Under the pieces are notes generated by a model, which ran no database searches, was not told where the DNA came from, and saw only the letters and a program-made list of their open reading frames with translations. Source: CAYQAJ01 sp964415245 (GTDB lineage: Bacteria > Planctomycetota > Planctomycetia > Pirellulales > Pirellulaceae). Taken from it: a stretch of 17,020 bases of DNA. Of this stretch, positions 7,391 through 15,127 are shown piece by piece (the first letter of the stretch is position 1; each line of letters begins with the position of its first letter). The position numbers and the translations under genes are program-made. Where the stretch lies: contig CAYQAJ010000096.1 of the NCBI GenBank assembly GCA_964415245.1, positions 1 to 17,020 of the forward strand. The letters run 5' to 3'.

Positions 7391-7658
7391 CGGCTAATGG
7401 TGCCGAACCGGCGTTTCCCTTCGTGCGCCGATGGCAGCGGCAAGGGGAGTTCGGTTCGATCGACCGCGACATCCGGAGAACCTGGCCCGCGCGAAACGGC
7501 CCCATGCGCGTCGAGGGAAAGTTCACTGTGGCGCAGCATGGCCATGCGAGAGGCGCGTCAACAAGAGAGCGCCAGCGGCAAGGGGCACCGGCGGGCAGGC
7601 GTGTCGTAGCGCCGGAACTTTCACGAGCCACCCGATCACGCGAGAGACGAGCGGCGGT
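7391..7658 (+). other. Long presumed 5' leader, no gene seen
   Basis: About 260 nt lie between the presumed transcription start and the ATG at 7659. The frame stays open back to 7431, but the extension is Arg/Ala/His-rich and lacks an SD, so I read it as leader. It contains a perfect 12-base palindrome gcatggccatgc (7536-7547) and a 13-base direct repeat cagcggcaagggg (7435-7447 and 7573-7585). No known riboswitch was recognised. Confidence 0.4.
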
Positions 7659-9290
7659 ATGACCACCAACGGCTTGATTCTGATCATCGGCGCCGTCCTG
7701 CTGGCGATCATTCACGGCGTGTTCCTCTTCCTCGGCTCCAAGTCGTGGAAGTTTTTTCACTCGTTCATGCTGTTTTGGGTGCTTGTCGCGGCGATGTTCT
7801 TCACCTGGTATGCCGCCGCCAGCCTCAAGACGCACCTCGCCTGGAAAGAGGTGCATGCCGATCTGACCAAGAAGGTGACCGAGGCCAAGGAAGAAGGGCG
7901 GAAACTCGAATTCGGTCCCTCGCTGGAAGTCGACACGCCAAGCAGCGACTCGCTCCGCGGCGCGCTGGCCGAGGAACAGCGACTGCTGTTGGACCGCGGG
8001 AGGAAGTGGCCCAACTGCACGATCACCGACGCGCAAGGCGGATCGATCGACTTCACGCTACCGGTCACGGCTCCCCCTGCGGACGGCGGGGAACCTCCTG
8101 TCGTCGGCACCGAGCCGCCCGTGGCGGGCGCGGAGCCTCCGGCAGCGGGCACCGATGACGAATCAGAGCCACCGCCGAATGTCTTTGAACCCGGGGCGAT
8201 TCTTTTCGTCTTTCGCGAAGCGCTCACGCCCGACGGATGGAAGGTGCCGGTGGAGTACGTCGGCCCGTTCCAGGTCACCGCGGCCACCGAGACGACAGTC
8301 ACGGTGACCGTGGGCTATCCCCGCCCGGACGCGGACCAGTTGAACGCCATCAATACCCGCGACGCCGCCACAACGTACGTCCTGTATGAGCTGCCGCCGC
8401 GGGACGGCCACATGGTCTTCTCCGATTCTCCGCCGGACACGGAGAAACGCCAAGCCAACATCGAATACCTCTTCGGCCGCACGGAAGAGCAGCGACTGCG
8501 CAGCTTGTTGATGTATGGCGGTCTGCCCGAGGCGGAGTTTCGGGCGCTGAACCCGCCGCCGAGCCGCTTGCGGATTCCCGTCGACACGTTCAACCAGATG
8601 ATCGCCGAGTACCAGCGCGACGGCCGGCTCATGCGGGACCTGAAGGCCGCCGACCCGGCGTTCGATCCTCCCCCCGAGCGAGTCTGGTTTCGCGTCAAGT
8701 TCCTGCGGGCGCATTCGATGAAGGTCGACGCCGACCCGGGCGCTCCGCCGTTGGACGCAGGCAGCTTCGACCTCCTCGGTCAGGCCATCGCCAACAACTT
8801 GCAACAGGGGACGCCAACCGACTTCGAGCCCGGCAAGGAATGGCAGTTTGATCAATTCACGGCCAACGACTTGATCAGCCAGGGCATTTGCGAAAAGGTG
8901 GATGAATACTACGTGCGGCCGCTGCACGATTACCCGAACCTATTTGCCTCGCTCGAGCGACGCCAGGAAGCGCTCGACGAGGCCATCGCGCTCGTGCAGC
9001 GTGAAACGGCCACGGTCCAGGAGGCCAAGGCCAACAAGGACAAGCAGATCGCCTACCGCACGCGGGAACGCGCCAACCTCACGGCCGACCTCGACAACTT
9101 CCGCAAGGAACAGCAGACGCTCACCGCCCACCGCCAGTCGCTCGAACAAGAGTGGGAAGCAAAAAAGGCCGCCATCAACGAGGCCTACCGCCTGACCAGG
9201 CAACTGGGCGAGGAAATCGCGCGGCTCCAGAAGCAGTGGGCCGACGAGATCAACAGCCGCGTACCGGCCGAAGCCGCGGGCGCCCAGTAG
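7659..9290 (+). CDS. Membrane-anchored coiled-coil protein of unknown function
   Basis: I do not recognise a named family. The 543-residue product opens with two close hydrophobic helices (about 4-26 and 33-55). A charged segment follows, then a Pro/Glu repeat region with GTEPPVAG and GAEPPAAG units (about 138-167), and a mixed alpha/beta region that includes EPGAILFVFREALTPDGW and VEYVGPFQVTAATETT. The last 115 residues or so (about 425-540) are strongly helical, rich in Glu, Lys, Gln and Arg, and look like a coiled coil. The start at 7659 puts the first helix at the N-terminus, as expected for an inserted membrane protein, although the SD (ggcgg) is poor. Both ends of the soluble part are probably on one side of the membrane. 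A scaffold or sensor role is conceivable but not supported. The rhomboid protease gene follows 312 bases downstream on the same strand. Confidence 0.85.
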   Translation: MTTNGLILIIGAVLLAIIHGVFLFLGSKSWKFFHSFMLFWVLVAAMFFTWYAAASLKTHLAWKEVHADLTKKVTEAKEEGRKLEFGPSLEVDTPSSDSLRGALAEEQRLLLDRGRKWPNCTITDAQGGSIDFTLPVTAPPADGGEPPVVGTEPPVAGAEPPAAGTDDESEPPPNVFEPGAILFVFREALTPDGWKVPVEYVGPFQVTAATETTVTVTVGYPRPDADQLNAINTRDAATTYVLYELPPRDGHMVFSDSPPDTEKRQANIEYLFGRTEEQRLRSLLMYGGLPEAEFRALNPPPSRLRIPVDTFNQMIAEYQRDGRLMRDLKAADPAFDPPPERVWFRVKFLRAHSMKVDADPGAPPLDAGSFDLLGQAIANNLQQGTPTDFEPGKEWQFDQFTANDLISQGICEKVDEYYVRPLHDYPNLFASLERRQEALDEAIALVQRETATVQEAKANKDKQIAYRTRERANLTADLDNFRKEQQTLTAHRQSLEQEWEAKKAAINEAYRLTRQLGEEIARLQKQWADEINSRVPAEAAGAQ

Positions 9291-9602
9291 CGCCGTTTCT
9301 ACATCGCTGCGTCCACGCCCTGGGGCATCGCTCCTGCGCGCAAGCGCCGCATGAATGCGACGGCTATCGTCGCCGCGTCCCCGTGTCTCGGGGGCAGTCG
9401 AATTGTCCTCGGGCGCGTCGGTCTTTCCTTCGTCATTCGACATTCGAGCTTCGTCATTCTGGTGTTGCTCTCCCCTTTTCAGGTCATTCGCCGTACGATG
9501 TCTTGAGACCGACGATCTGCCCCCTGGCGACCGCCCGTCCGGCGGACGTTGGCCGACGTTCGGCGACGCATTTTCCCAGCCGCCCCATCCGCCAATTAGC
9601 CC
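9291..9602. other. Intergenic region with short degenerate repeats
   Basis: Just over 300 bases with no convincing gene. It holds the repeat patch at 9429-9460. I saw no clear terminator or promoter. Confidence 0.5.
9429..9460. repeat. Degenerate cattcg/gtcattc repeat patch
   Basis: The stretch reads as variants of tcgtcattc, tcgacattc and tcgagcttc in succession. It has the same style as the patch at 7065 but a different core word. It is non-coding. Confidence 0.5.
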
Positions 9603-10496
9603 ATGGGCATTTACGACCGCGATTACTACCGCGACGAGTCCGGCTCGCGGGGCTGGCACCTGCGCGGGCCGCAGTCAATCGTTATCGCGCTGGTGCTCGT
9701 CAACGCGGCGATTTTCCTCGCCGGACTGTTCTTTCCTCGGGAAGGGGATGTGAGCCTGCTGACGCGTTGGCTCTCCCTCAAGCCCGATGCACTGCTTGCT
9801 CCCTGGCGATGGTGGGAGTTCTTGACGTACGGATTCGTGCACAGCACGGGCGACATCTTCCACATCGCAGGCAACATGTTCGTGCTGTGGATGTTCGGCC
9901 GATTCGTGGAGCCGATCTACGGCCGGTGGGAACTGCTGCGGTTTTATCTGGTGGCGATCGTGCTGGGCGGCGTGATCTGGGCGGCGCGAATGTACTTCTT
10001 CTACGACGTCGCGGCACGGGAGCAGTACTACCTGCTGGGTGCCTCGGGTGCGGTCACGGCCGTTTTGATGTTGTTCATCTTCCACTTTCCCCGGCAGACC
10101 ATCCTGCTGTTTTTCGTAATTCCCATGCCGGCCTGGGTTCTGGGCGTGTTCATCATCGTCATGGACATCTTTCGACTGCGCGGGCAATCGGGCGTGGCCG
10201 CCGACGTGCATCTGGTCGGGGCTGCGTTCGCCTTTCTCTACTGGCGCCTCGGCTGGAATCTGGGCCGGGGGGTGCCCGGGTTTCTACGTTTCGATTCGCT
10301 TCGCCGGGCAATGAAGCGCTCGCCGCGGCTCCGCGTACATCATGAAGACACGCCGCGCAGCGGCCCCTCGATCGACGAACAGGCCGACCGCCTGCTCGAC
10401 AAGGTGCACCGCGAAGGGGAAGAGAGCCTCACCAACCGCGAACGCCGCATTCTGGAAGAGTACAGCCGGCGGATGCGCCAGCGACGCGGCTCGTGA
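9603..10496 (+). CDS. Rhomboid family intramembrane serine protease
   Basis: A 297-residue multi-pass membrane protease that would cut transmembrane substrates within the bilayer. The family signature is visible: an F-x-H-x6-H-x3-N-M array (F78, H80, H87, N91, M92), the nucleophile motif GASGAV with Ser148, and the general-base histidine His203 in ADVHLVGAAFAF. Six to seven hydrophobic segments span about 24-215, with the first at 24-44. After the last helix is a soluble tail of about 80 residues. Its end (about 258-295: IDEQADRLLDKV, then EESLTNRERRILEEYSRRM) resembles the short helical domain often found at rhomboid C-termini (DUF6576-like, from memory). The start has no good SD but gives a short polar N-terminus before the first helix. 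The nearest upstream gene encodes a membrane-anchored protein, a possible but untested substrate. Confidence 0.93.
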   Translation: MGIYDRDYYRDESGSRGWHLRGPQSIVIALVLVNAAIFLAGLFFPREGDVSLLTRWLSLKPDALLAPWRWWEFLTYGFVHSTGDIFHIAGNMFVLWMFGRFVEPIYGRWELLRFYLVAIVLGGVIWAARMYFFYDVAAREQYYLLGASGAVTAVLMLFIFHFPRQTILLFFVIPMPAWVLGVFIIVMDIFRLRGQSGVAADVHLVGAAFAFLYWRLGWNLGRGVPGFLRFDSLRRAMKRSPRLRVHHEDTPRSGPSIDEQADRLLDKVHREGEESLTNRERRILEEYSRRMRQRRGS

Positions 10497-10579
10497 AGTT
10501 TCGATGGACGGTTGCTCGATTCCGGGACAAATGGTGCGATACGCGACCTCGACTTGTGTGGTTTCCGCAGAGACCCGCA

Positions 10580-10609
10580 TTGACGCTCACTCACCCCGCT
10601 ATCTAGTAT
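10580..10609 (+). promoter_or_regulatory. Promoter candidate for the two-gene cassette
   Basis: TTGACG (10580-10585), an 18-base spacer and TAGTAT (10604-10609). Transcription would start near 10616, very close to the ATG at 10626. This gives the cassette its own expression, separate from the rhomboid gene. Confidence 0.45.
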
Positions 10610-10625
10610 GAGGTAGGCATTCGCA

Positions 10626-11063
10626 ATGCAAACTCGCTGGATTCTTACGTTTACCGCGATCAATCCAGCGAATCCCGGCGATGTTTGGCAAGTCGGCATT
10701 CCCGAATGGCTGTATCGCCAGCACCAGCGCAAGGGTAACGAGAAGGCCCTGGGGCGCATTTTTCTCGTAGGCGATGTCCTTCAGGGAGGCACGGCAGCCC
10801 TACGCAAAGGCTGGTCTCGACCGGGCAAGGATGATTGTTACGTTTACCATGGTTTTCCCAAGTACGACTACAAATCACTCACGATCCAGACACCGGCCCC
10901 GAAAGGGATGGCCTTTTGCGTGTTCGTGTTGAACGACGGAACGATCGACGAATGGGCGTGGAGGCCGGTATCCGAAATCCAACAAGAGCACGAGGGCGAT
11001 CGTCCGGACGGCATCACCGGAGAGCTGATATGGCGACAGAAGAAGAAATCCGACAATTCCTAA
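10626..11063 (+). CDS. Small protein of unknown function, first gene of an overlapping pair
   Basis: A 145-residue soluble protein without signal peptide or membrane helix. I do not recognise it. It begins MQTRWILTFTAINPANPGD, has a middle part rich in Trp, Tyr and Gly (IPEWLYRQH, GWSRPGKDDCYVYHGFPKYD), and a second beta-rich half (MAFCVFVLNDGTIDEWAWRP). It ends with a charged tail. A gagg/agg sequence lies 8-12 bases before the start. The last 34 bases overlap the next gene, so the two are probably co-translated. Base composition is visibly less GC-rich than the flanking genes, which hints at acquisition. A small two-gene overlapping unit with its own promoter is the layout of toxin-antitoxin or immunity pairs, but nothing in the sequence proves such a role. 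Confidence 0.8.
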   Translation: MQTRWILTFTAINPANPGDVWQVGIPEWLYRQHQRKGNEKALGRIFLVGDVLQGGTAALRKGWSRPGKDDCYVYHGFPKYDYKSLTIQTPAPKGMAFCVFVLNDGTIDEWAWRPVSEIQQEHEGDRPDGITGELIWRQKKKSDNS

Positions 11064-11419
11064 GCGACAATCCGCCTGCCACGGAGTTCGCCCCCTACTG
11101 TTACGTGAGCGAAGCAGCCGATGCTTTGACCGTTCACTTCAAGCAGGACGCTGACTACTCCGAGAAGCTCAACGACCACATTACGGTCTATCGGTCGTTA
11201 GAAACCAACGAGATTGTTGGCTGTCGCGTAAAGGGGATTTCGGGGATCCTGCAAGACCTTCACAATTACATCATGGTGCGAGACAAGAAGGGGAACATCG
11301 AGCTGGCCTTGATTTTCCTGGCCTTCCGCGGCGGGGCTGAAGAAAACGTTGCACGGACTATGAACGATTTAGCGCGAGAGGCGGCCGAGAGAAACATTTC
11401 GCTGGAAATGTCGGCCTGA
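11030..11419 (+). CDS. Small protein of unknown function, weakly DUF2283-like
   Basis: A 129-residue cytoplasmic protein. ATG 11030-11032 has a good GGAGA eight bases upstream and lies inside the end of the preceding gene in another frame, so translation is probably coupled. The core reads SEAADALTVHFKQDAD, then HITVYRSLETNEIVGCRVKGIS, a beta-strand pattern like DUF2283-type small proteins. A helical second half includes VARTMNDLAREAAERNIS. The family likeness is by eye only. An upstream start at 10835 in the same frame is rejected: the added residues are Arg-rich and lie antiphase to the first gene. Possible roles are partner or antidote of the first protein, or an independent small regulator. 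I cannot choose between these. Confidence 0.85.
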   Translation: MATEEEIRQFLSDNPPATEFAPYCYVSEAADALTVHFKQDADYSEKLNDHITVYRSLETNEIVGCRVKGISGILQDLHNYIMVRDKKGNIELALIFLAFRGGAEENVARTMNDLAREAAERNISLEMSA

Positions 11420-11448
11420 GTCCACATCGCGCGTTTTCTCCCTCTTTT

Positions 11449-11463
11449 GCCCGAAAAACGGGC
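11449..11463. repeat. Small perfect hairpin upstream of the DUF1501 gene
   Basis: GCCCG (11449-11453), five A, CGGGC (11459-11463). There is no T-run after it on either strand that would make a classic terminator. It abuts the candidate -35 region of the next promoter and could be an operator or a weak stop after the cassette. Confidence 0.3.
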
Positions 11464-11490
11464 GACTGTCCGTCGCCGGTTTGCTATAAT
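11462..11490 (+). promoter_or_regulatory. Promoter candidate with consensus TATAAT close to the start codon
   Basis: A perfect TATAAT lies at 11485-11490. Seventeen bases upstream, gcgact (11462-11467) keeps only the GAC core of a -35 box. The DUF1501 ATG begins at 11499, so a transcript from here would have almost no leader. The -10 is clear; the -35 is poor. Confidence 0.4.
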
Positions 11491-11498
11491 CGGCGGTC

Positions 11499-12965
11499 AT
11501 GAACCCGTGGGCTGAAATCGACCGCGTCCGCAGCCAATCGACCAAACGCTGCCACCTCGATCGCCGCCGCTTTCTGGCCACCGCCGGTGGCGGAATCGGC
11601 ATGCTGGCGCTGGCCTCGCTCGTGGCGGACTCGGCCGGCGCCGCCGAGGGGTCGTCGCGGCTCGCCAATCCGTACGCCGTCCGCCCGCCGCACTTCGCGC
11701 CGCGGGCGAAGCGTGTCATCTGGTTGTTCATGCACGGCGGGCCGAGCCAGGTCGATCTGTTCGACCCCAAGCCCCAGCTCGCCAAACTCGCGGGTCAGCC
11801 GCTCCCCGAGAGCTTCGGCATGGTGATGACGCGCCGCCAGGTGGCGCAGAATCCGCTGTTGGGCCCCGTGCGGCCGTTTCGCCCCCGCGGCAAATCGGGT
11901 CTGCCGATCAGCGACTTCCTGCCGTACCTGGCCGACTGTGCCGACGAGCTGTGCGTGATTCGCAGCGTACACGGCGACAGCGTGAACCACCCGCAGTCGG
12001 TCTATCAGATGAACACGGGCAGCATCCTCATGGGCAAACCGAGCATGGGGAGCTGGGTGGCGTACGGCTTGGGAAGCGAAAACCAGGACATGCCCGCGTT
12101 CGTCGTGCTGCCCGATCCCGGCGGCGGACTGAAAGGGGGGCCGCCCGCCTGGGGATGCGGCATCCTGCCGGTCGCCTACCAAGGGGTGACGATGCGGGCC
12201 GGCACCACGCCGATTCTCGACCTCGCGCCTCCCTCGCTCATCTCGCAGGGTCAGCAGCGAGCGACCATCGACTTTTTGCAGAAGCTCAATCGCCGGCATT
12301 TACACGACCGCGACGGCGACGACGAGCTCTCGGCCCGCATCGCCGCGTACGAGCTCGCCTTCCGCATGCAGGCCGCCGCACCCGAGCTGGTCGATACCAC
12401 GCGCGAAACGCCCGAGACCCTCGCTCTGTACGGCGTCGACCAGCAATCGACCCGCGAGTTTGGACAGCGCTGCCTGCTGGCTCGACGCATGATCGAAAAC
12501 GGCGTCCGCTTCGTGCAGCTTTACTCGGGCGACACTAACGGCTGGGACGCCCATAACGACGTGGAGTCGAATCACGGCCAGCTCTGCCAGCGGACCGACA
12601 AACCGATCGCCGGGCTGCTGACCGATTTGAAGCGTCGCGGCCTCTTGGACGAGACGCTGGTCGTCTGGGGGGGCGAGTTCGGCCGCATGCCGATGAGCGA
12701 GTCGGGCAAGGGACGCGATCACAACCCCTGGGGTTACACCGTGTGGCTGGCCGGCGGCGGCGTGAAAGGTGGACTCGCCTACGGTGCGACCGACGACGTG
12801 GGCCTCCGCGCCGCCGAGAACAAGGTGCACGTGCGCGACCTGCACGCCACCATCCTGCACCTGCTGGGGCTCGACTATCAGGCCTTGAGCGTATTGCACA
12901 ACGGCCTGGAAGAACGGCTCACCGGGCCCGACGAAGCCCACGTGGTCGACGACATCCTGGCGTAA
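11499..12965 (+). CDS. DUF1501 protein, Tat-exported, alkaline-phosphatase-like fold
   Basis: A 488-residue protein of the planctomycete-abundant DUF1501 family, distantly related to sulfatases and alkaline phosphatases. A twin-arginine signal is visible: DRRRFLATAGGG (21-32) followed by a hydrophobic stretch to about residue 49, so the folded protein, probably metal-loaded, is exported. Family motifs include WLFMHGGPSQVDLFDPK near the N-terminus, SGDTNGWDAHND in the middle, and VVWGGEFGRMP followed by GRDHNPWGYT, the usual metal/active-site region. The start at 11499 is supported by the Tat signal; no SD is visible, in line with the nearby TATAAT and a very short leader. The DUF1549/DUF1553 gene begins 13 bases after the stop. 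Such pairs are typical of planctomycetes and are often linked to polysaccharide or sulfated-glycan use, though the biochemical role of DUF1501 is not settled. Confidence 0.93.
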   Translation: MNPWAEIDRVRSQSTKRCHLDRRRFLATAGGGIGMLALASLVADSAGAAEGSSRLANPYAVRPPHFAPRAKRVIWLFMHGGPSQVDLFDPKPQLAKLAGQPLPESFGMVMTRRQVAQNPLLGPVRPFRPRGKSGLPISDFLPYLADCADELCVIRSVHGDSVNHPQSVYQMNTGSILMGKPSMGSWVAYGLGSENQDMPAFVVLPDPGGGLKGGPPAWGCGILPVAYQGVTMRAGTTPILDLAPPSLISQGQQRATIDFLQKLNRRHLHDRDGDDELSARIAAYELAFRMQAAAPELVDTTRETPETLALYGVDQQSTREFGQRCLLARRMIENGVRFVQLYSGDTNGWDAHNDVESNHGQLCQRTDKPIAGLLTDLKRRGLLDETLVVWGGEFGRMPMSESGKGRDHNPWGYTVWLAGGGVKGGLAYGATDDVGLRAAENKVHVRDLHATILHLLGLDYQALSVLHNGLEERLTGPDEAHVVDDILA

Positions 12966-12978
12966 GCGTGATCCCGCC

Positions 12979-14918
12979 ATGACCGCACCGCGCAAACTGT
13001 CGAGAGCGCTTGTCGCATGTCTTGTCGCGACGGTAGCCGTGTCGCTCGCGGTTTCGCGCTCCGACCGCGCTACGACCCGGGCCGACGACACCATCCAACA
13101 CGAGGCGTTATTCGACGAAGCCTCCGCCGACGAGTTGGAAATCTACGACACCGACCGAGAGCATTGGTCGTTTACGCCGCTGGCGCGACCGGCCGTTCCC
13201 ATGCCGGCCGACCTGAAGGATGCGCGCGGCGCGATCGACTGCTTCATTGCCGAGCGTCTGGCGAAGCGCGACCTGGAGCCGCTGCCCGAAGCCGATCGCG
13301 TCACGCTGATCCGCCGCCTGTCGTTCGATTTGGTGGGACTGCCCCCCACGCCGGACGAGGTCGACGCATTCGTCGCCGACGACTCGCCCGACGCCTACGA
13401 ACGATTGGTCGACCGGCTGCTCGCTTCGCCCCACTACGGCCAACGGTGGGGTCAGCACTGGCTCGACCTGGCGCGGTTCGCCGAGACCGACGGTTTCGAG
13501 CACGATAAGCTCCGCCCCGAAGCGTGGCGATACCGCGACTGGGTAATCGACGCGCTCAACGCCGATCTGCCCTACGATCGATTCGTCGCATTGCAGCTTG
13601 CCGGCGACGAGGTCGCGCCCGACGATCCGCAGTCGGCTATCGCCACGGCCTTTTGCCTTTCCGGGCCCGACATGCCCGACATCAACTCGCAGGAGGAGCG
13701 GCGGCAAAACCTGCTCACCGAGATGACGGCAACCGTCGGCTCGGTGTTCATGGCGCTGCAGGTCGGCTGCGCGCAGTGTCACGATCACAAGTACGATCCC
13801 GTGAGCCAGGCCGATTTCTATCGTCTACGCACCATCTTCGAGCCGGCGGTGCAGGTCGAGGCGAACAAGTCGGTGTTCGTGCTACACGAGGATTCGGCCG
13901 CCACGAAACCAGGCCACCTGCTCGTGCGGGGCGATTGGCGCCGGCCGGGCGCCGAGGTGAAGCCCGCCTTTCCGCGCATCCTCAACGTGCACGGCGACCA
14001 GGTTCCGCCGCCGCCCGAAGGCGCTGCAACGACCCGCCGCCGCACGGCGCTGGCGAACTGGCTGATTGAGGACGATCATCCGCTCACGTCGCGCGTTATG
14101 GCCAACCGCGTGTGGCAGCATCATTTCGGCGCGGGGCTGTGCCGCACAACCAGCGACTTCGGCATCGCGGGCGAGGAGCCATCGCACCCAGAGTTACTCG
14201 ACTGGCTGGCCAGCGACCTGGTGAACCGCGGCTGGAGTCTGAAGCGGTTGCACGGGCGGATTGTCGCTTCGGCCGCGTACCGAAGAGCGAGCCGGGTCAA
14301 TCGCACGGGGCTGTCCGACGACGACCTGGCCGAGTCGCAAGCGCACATGGCACACCTGCTCGAAGCCGATCCGGCCAATCGGTCTCTGGGCCGTTTTCCC
14401 CGACAGCGGCTGGAAGGCGAAGCGGTGCGCGATGCCATGCTCGCGGCGGCCGGAGCGCTCAACACGCGCATGGGGGGGCCCGGCATAATGCCGCCGCTGC
14501 CCAAGGAGTTGCTCGAAACCGTGCTGGCCGATCATTGGAAGGTGACGCCCGATCCCGCCGAGCACGACCGGCGGAGCATCTATGTGTTTGCGCGGCGCAA
14601 CCTGCGGCTGCCCATTCTCGAGGTCTTCGACCGACCCGACGCCAACGCAAGCTGCCCGAGACGCAATCGCTCGACCACGGCCGTGCAGTCGCTGCTCATG
14701 GTCAACTCCGACTTCTCGCTCACCGCCGCGCGTAAGCTGGCCGGTGCGGTGCTGGCCGGCTCGCCAAACGATGCGAACGAACAGGTGCGGCTCGTCTTCC
14801 GCCGGGCGCTCTCGCGCGAGCCCGAGGACGACGAGCGCATGGCCGCGGTCGCCTTCCTTGCCGACCAGACGCAGCTCTTGAAAGACGAAGGTCGCGACGC
14901 CGGAAGCTTGGCCCGCCC
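12979..14918 (+). CDS. DUF1549/DUF1553 (PSCyt2/PSD1) exported protein, 3' end lost in the gap
   Basis: About 646 codons are visible before the run of N. An N-terminal hydrophobic signal (about 8-26) indicates export. DUF1549 (PSCyt2) covers about 85-290 with LIRRLSFDLVGLPPTPDEVD, YGQRWGQHWLDLARFAETDGFE and the c-type haem-like motif CAQCHDHKYDP (264-274). DUF1553 (PSD1) starts about 353 with RRTALANWLI, SRVMANRVWQHHFG and TSDFGIAGEEPSHPELLDWLA, and is cut at LVFRRALSREPEDDERMAA...GSLAR, so a few dozen C-terminal residues are missing. Unlike many relatives, no separate N-terminal cytochrome-c domain (PSCyt1) is seen. It is probably co-transcribed with the DUF1501 gene. In planctomycetes the DUF1549/1553 gene often comes first; here the order is reversed. 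Any apparent fusion to the downstream hydrolase is an artefact of the gap. Confidence 0.92.
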
Positions 14919-15018
14919 NNNNNNNNNNNNNNNNNNNNNNNNNNNNNNNNNNNNNNNNNNNNNNNNNNNNNNNNNNNNNNNNNNNNNNNNNNNNNNNNNN
15001 NNNNNNNNNNNNNNNNNN
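14919..15018. other. Assembly gap of exactly 100 N
   Basis: A run of exactly 100 N is the usual placeholder for a scaffold gap of unknown length. It hides the end of the DUF1553 gene and any intergenic region before the hydrolase. The reading frame across it has no meaning. Confidence 0.97.
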
Positions 15019-15033
15019 GGTCTCCCGACCGCG

Positions 15034-15127
15034 ACACCGGACCGACCGAAGGTCTCCGATCATGAGTCGCAAATCGCAACACACCGCACCGACCGAAGGT
15101 CTCCGATCATGAGTCGCAAATCGCAAC
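15034..15127 (+). repeat. 47-bp tandem duplication covering SD and start codon
   Basis: Positions 15034-15080 and 15081-15127 are identical except at one base (g15040 versus c15087). Each copy carries gaagg, then atcATGAGTCGC. Because 47 is not a multiple of three, the two ATGs are in different frames. The closeness to the gap suggests that repeats may have hampered assembly. Confidence 0.92.
15062..15112 (+). CDS. 16-codon upstream ORF overlapping the hydrolase start
   Basis: The first of the duplicated ATGs opens a frame MSRKSQHTAPTEGLRS that stops with TGA at 15110-15112. It overlaps the true ATG (15109-15111) as ATGA. It has the same SD and initiation context as the hydrolase gene. It is probably a by-product of the duplication, but it could lower or couple hydrolase translation. 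A functional peptide is unlikely. Confidence 0.35.
   Translation: MSRKSQHTAPTEGLRS

Noticed and set aside
7431..7658. Upstream extension of the coiled-coil membrane protein
   Set aside because: The composition is Arg/His/Ala-rich, with no SD, and it would place a non-signal segment before the first helix.
10835..11029. Longer start for the second cassette gene
   Set aside because: The extra residues are Arg-rich and lie antiphase to the first gene. The ATG at 11030 has a good GGAGA.
11449..11463. Intrinsic terminator after the two-gene cassette
   Set aside because: The hairpin has only five pairs and is not followed by a T-run; it is kept as a hairpin only.
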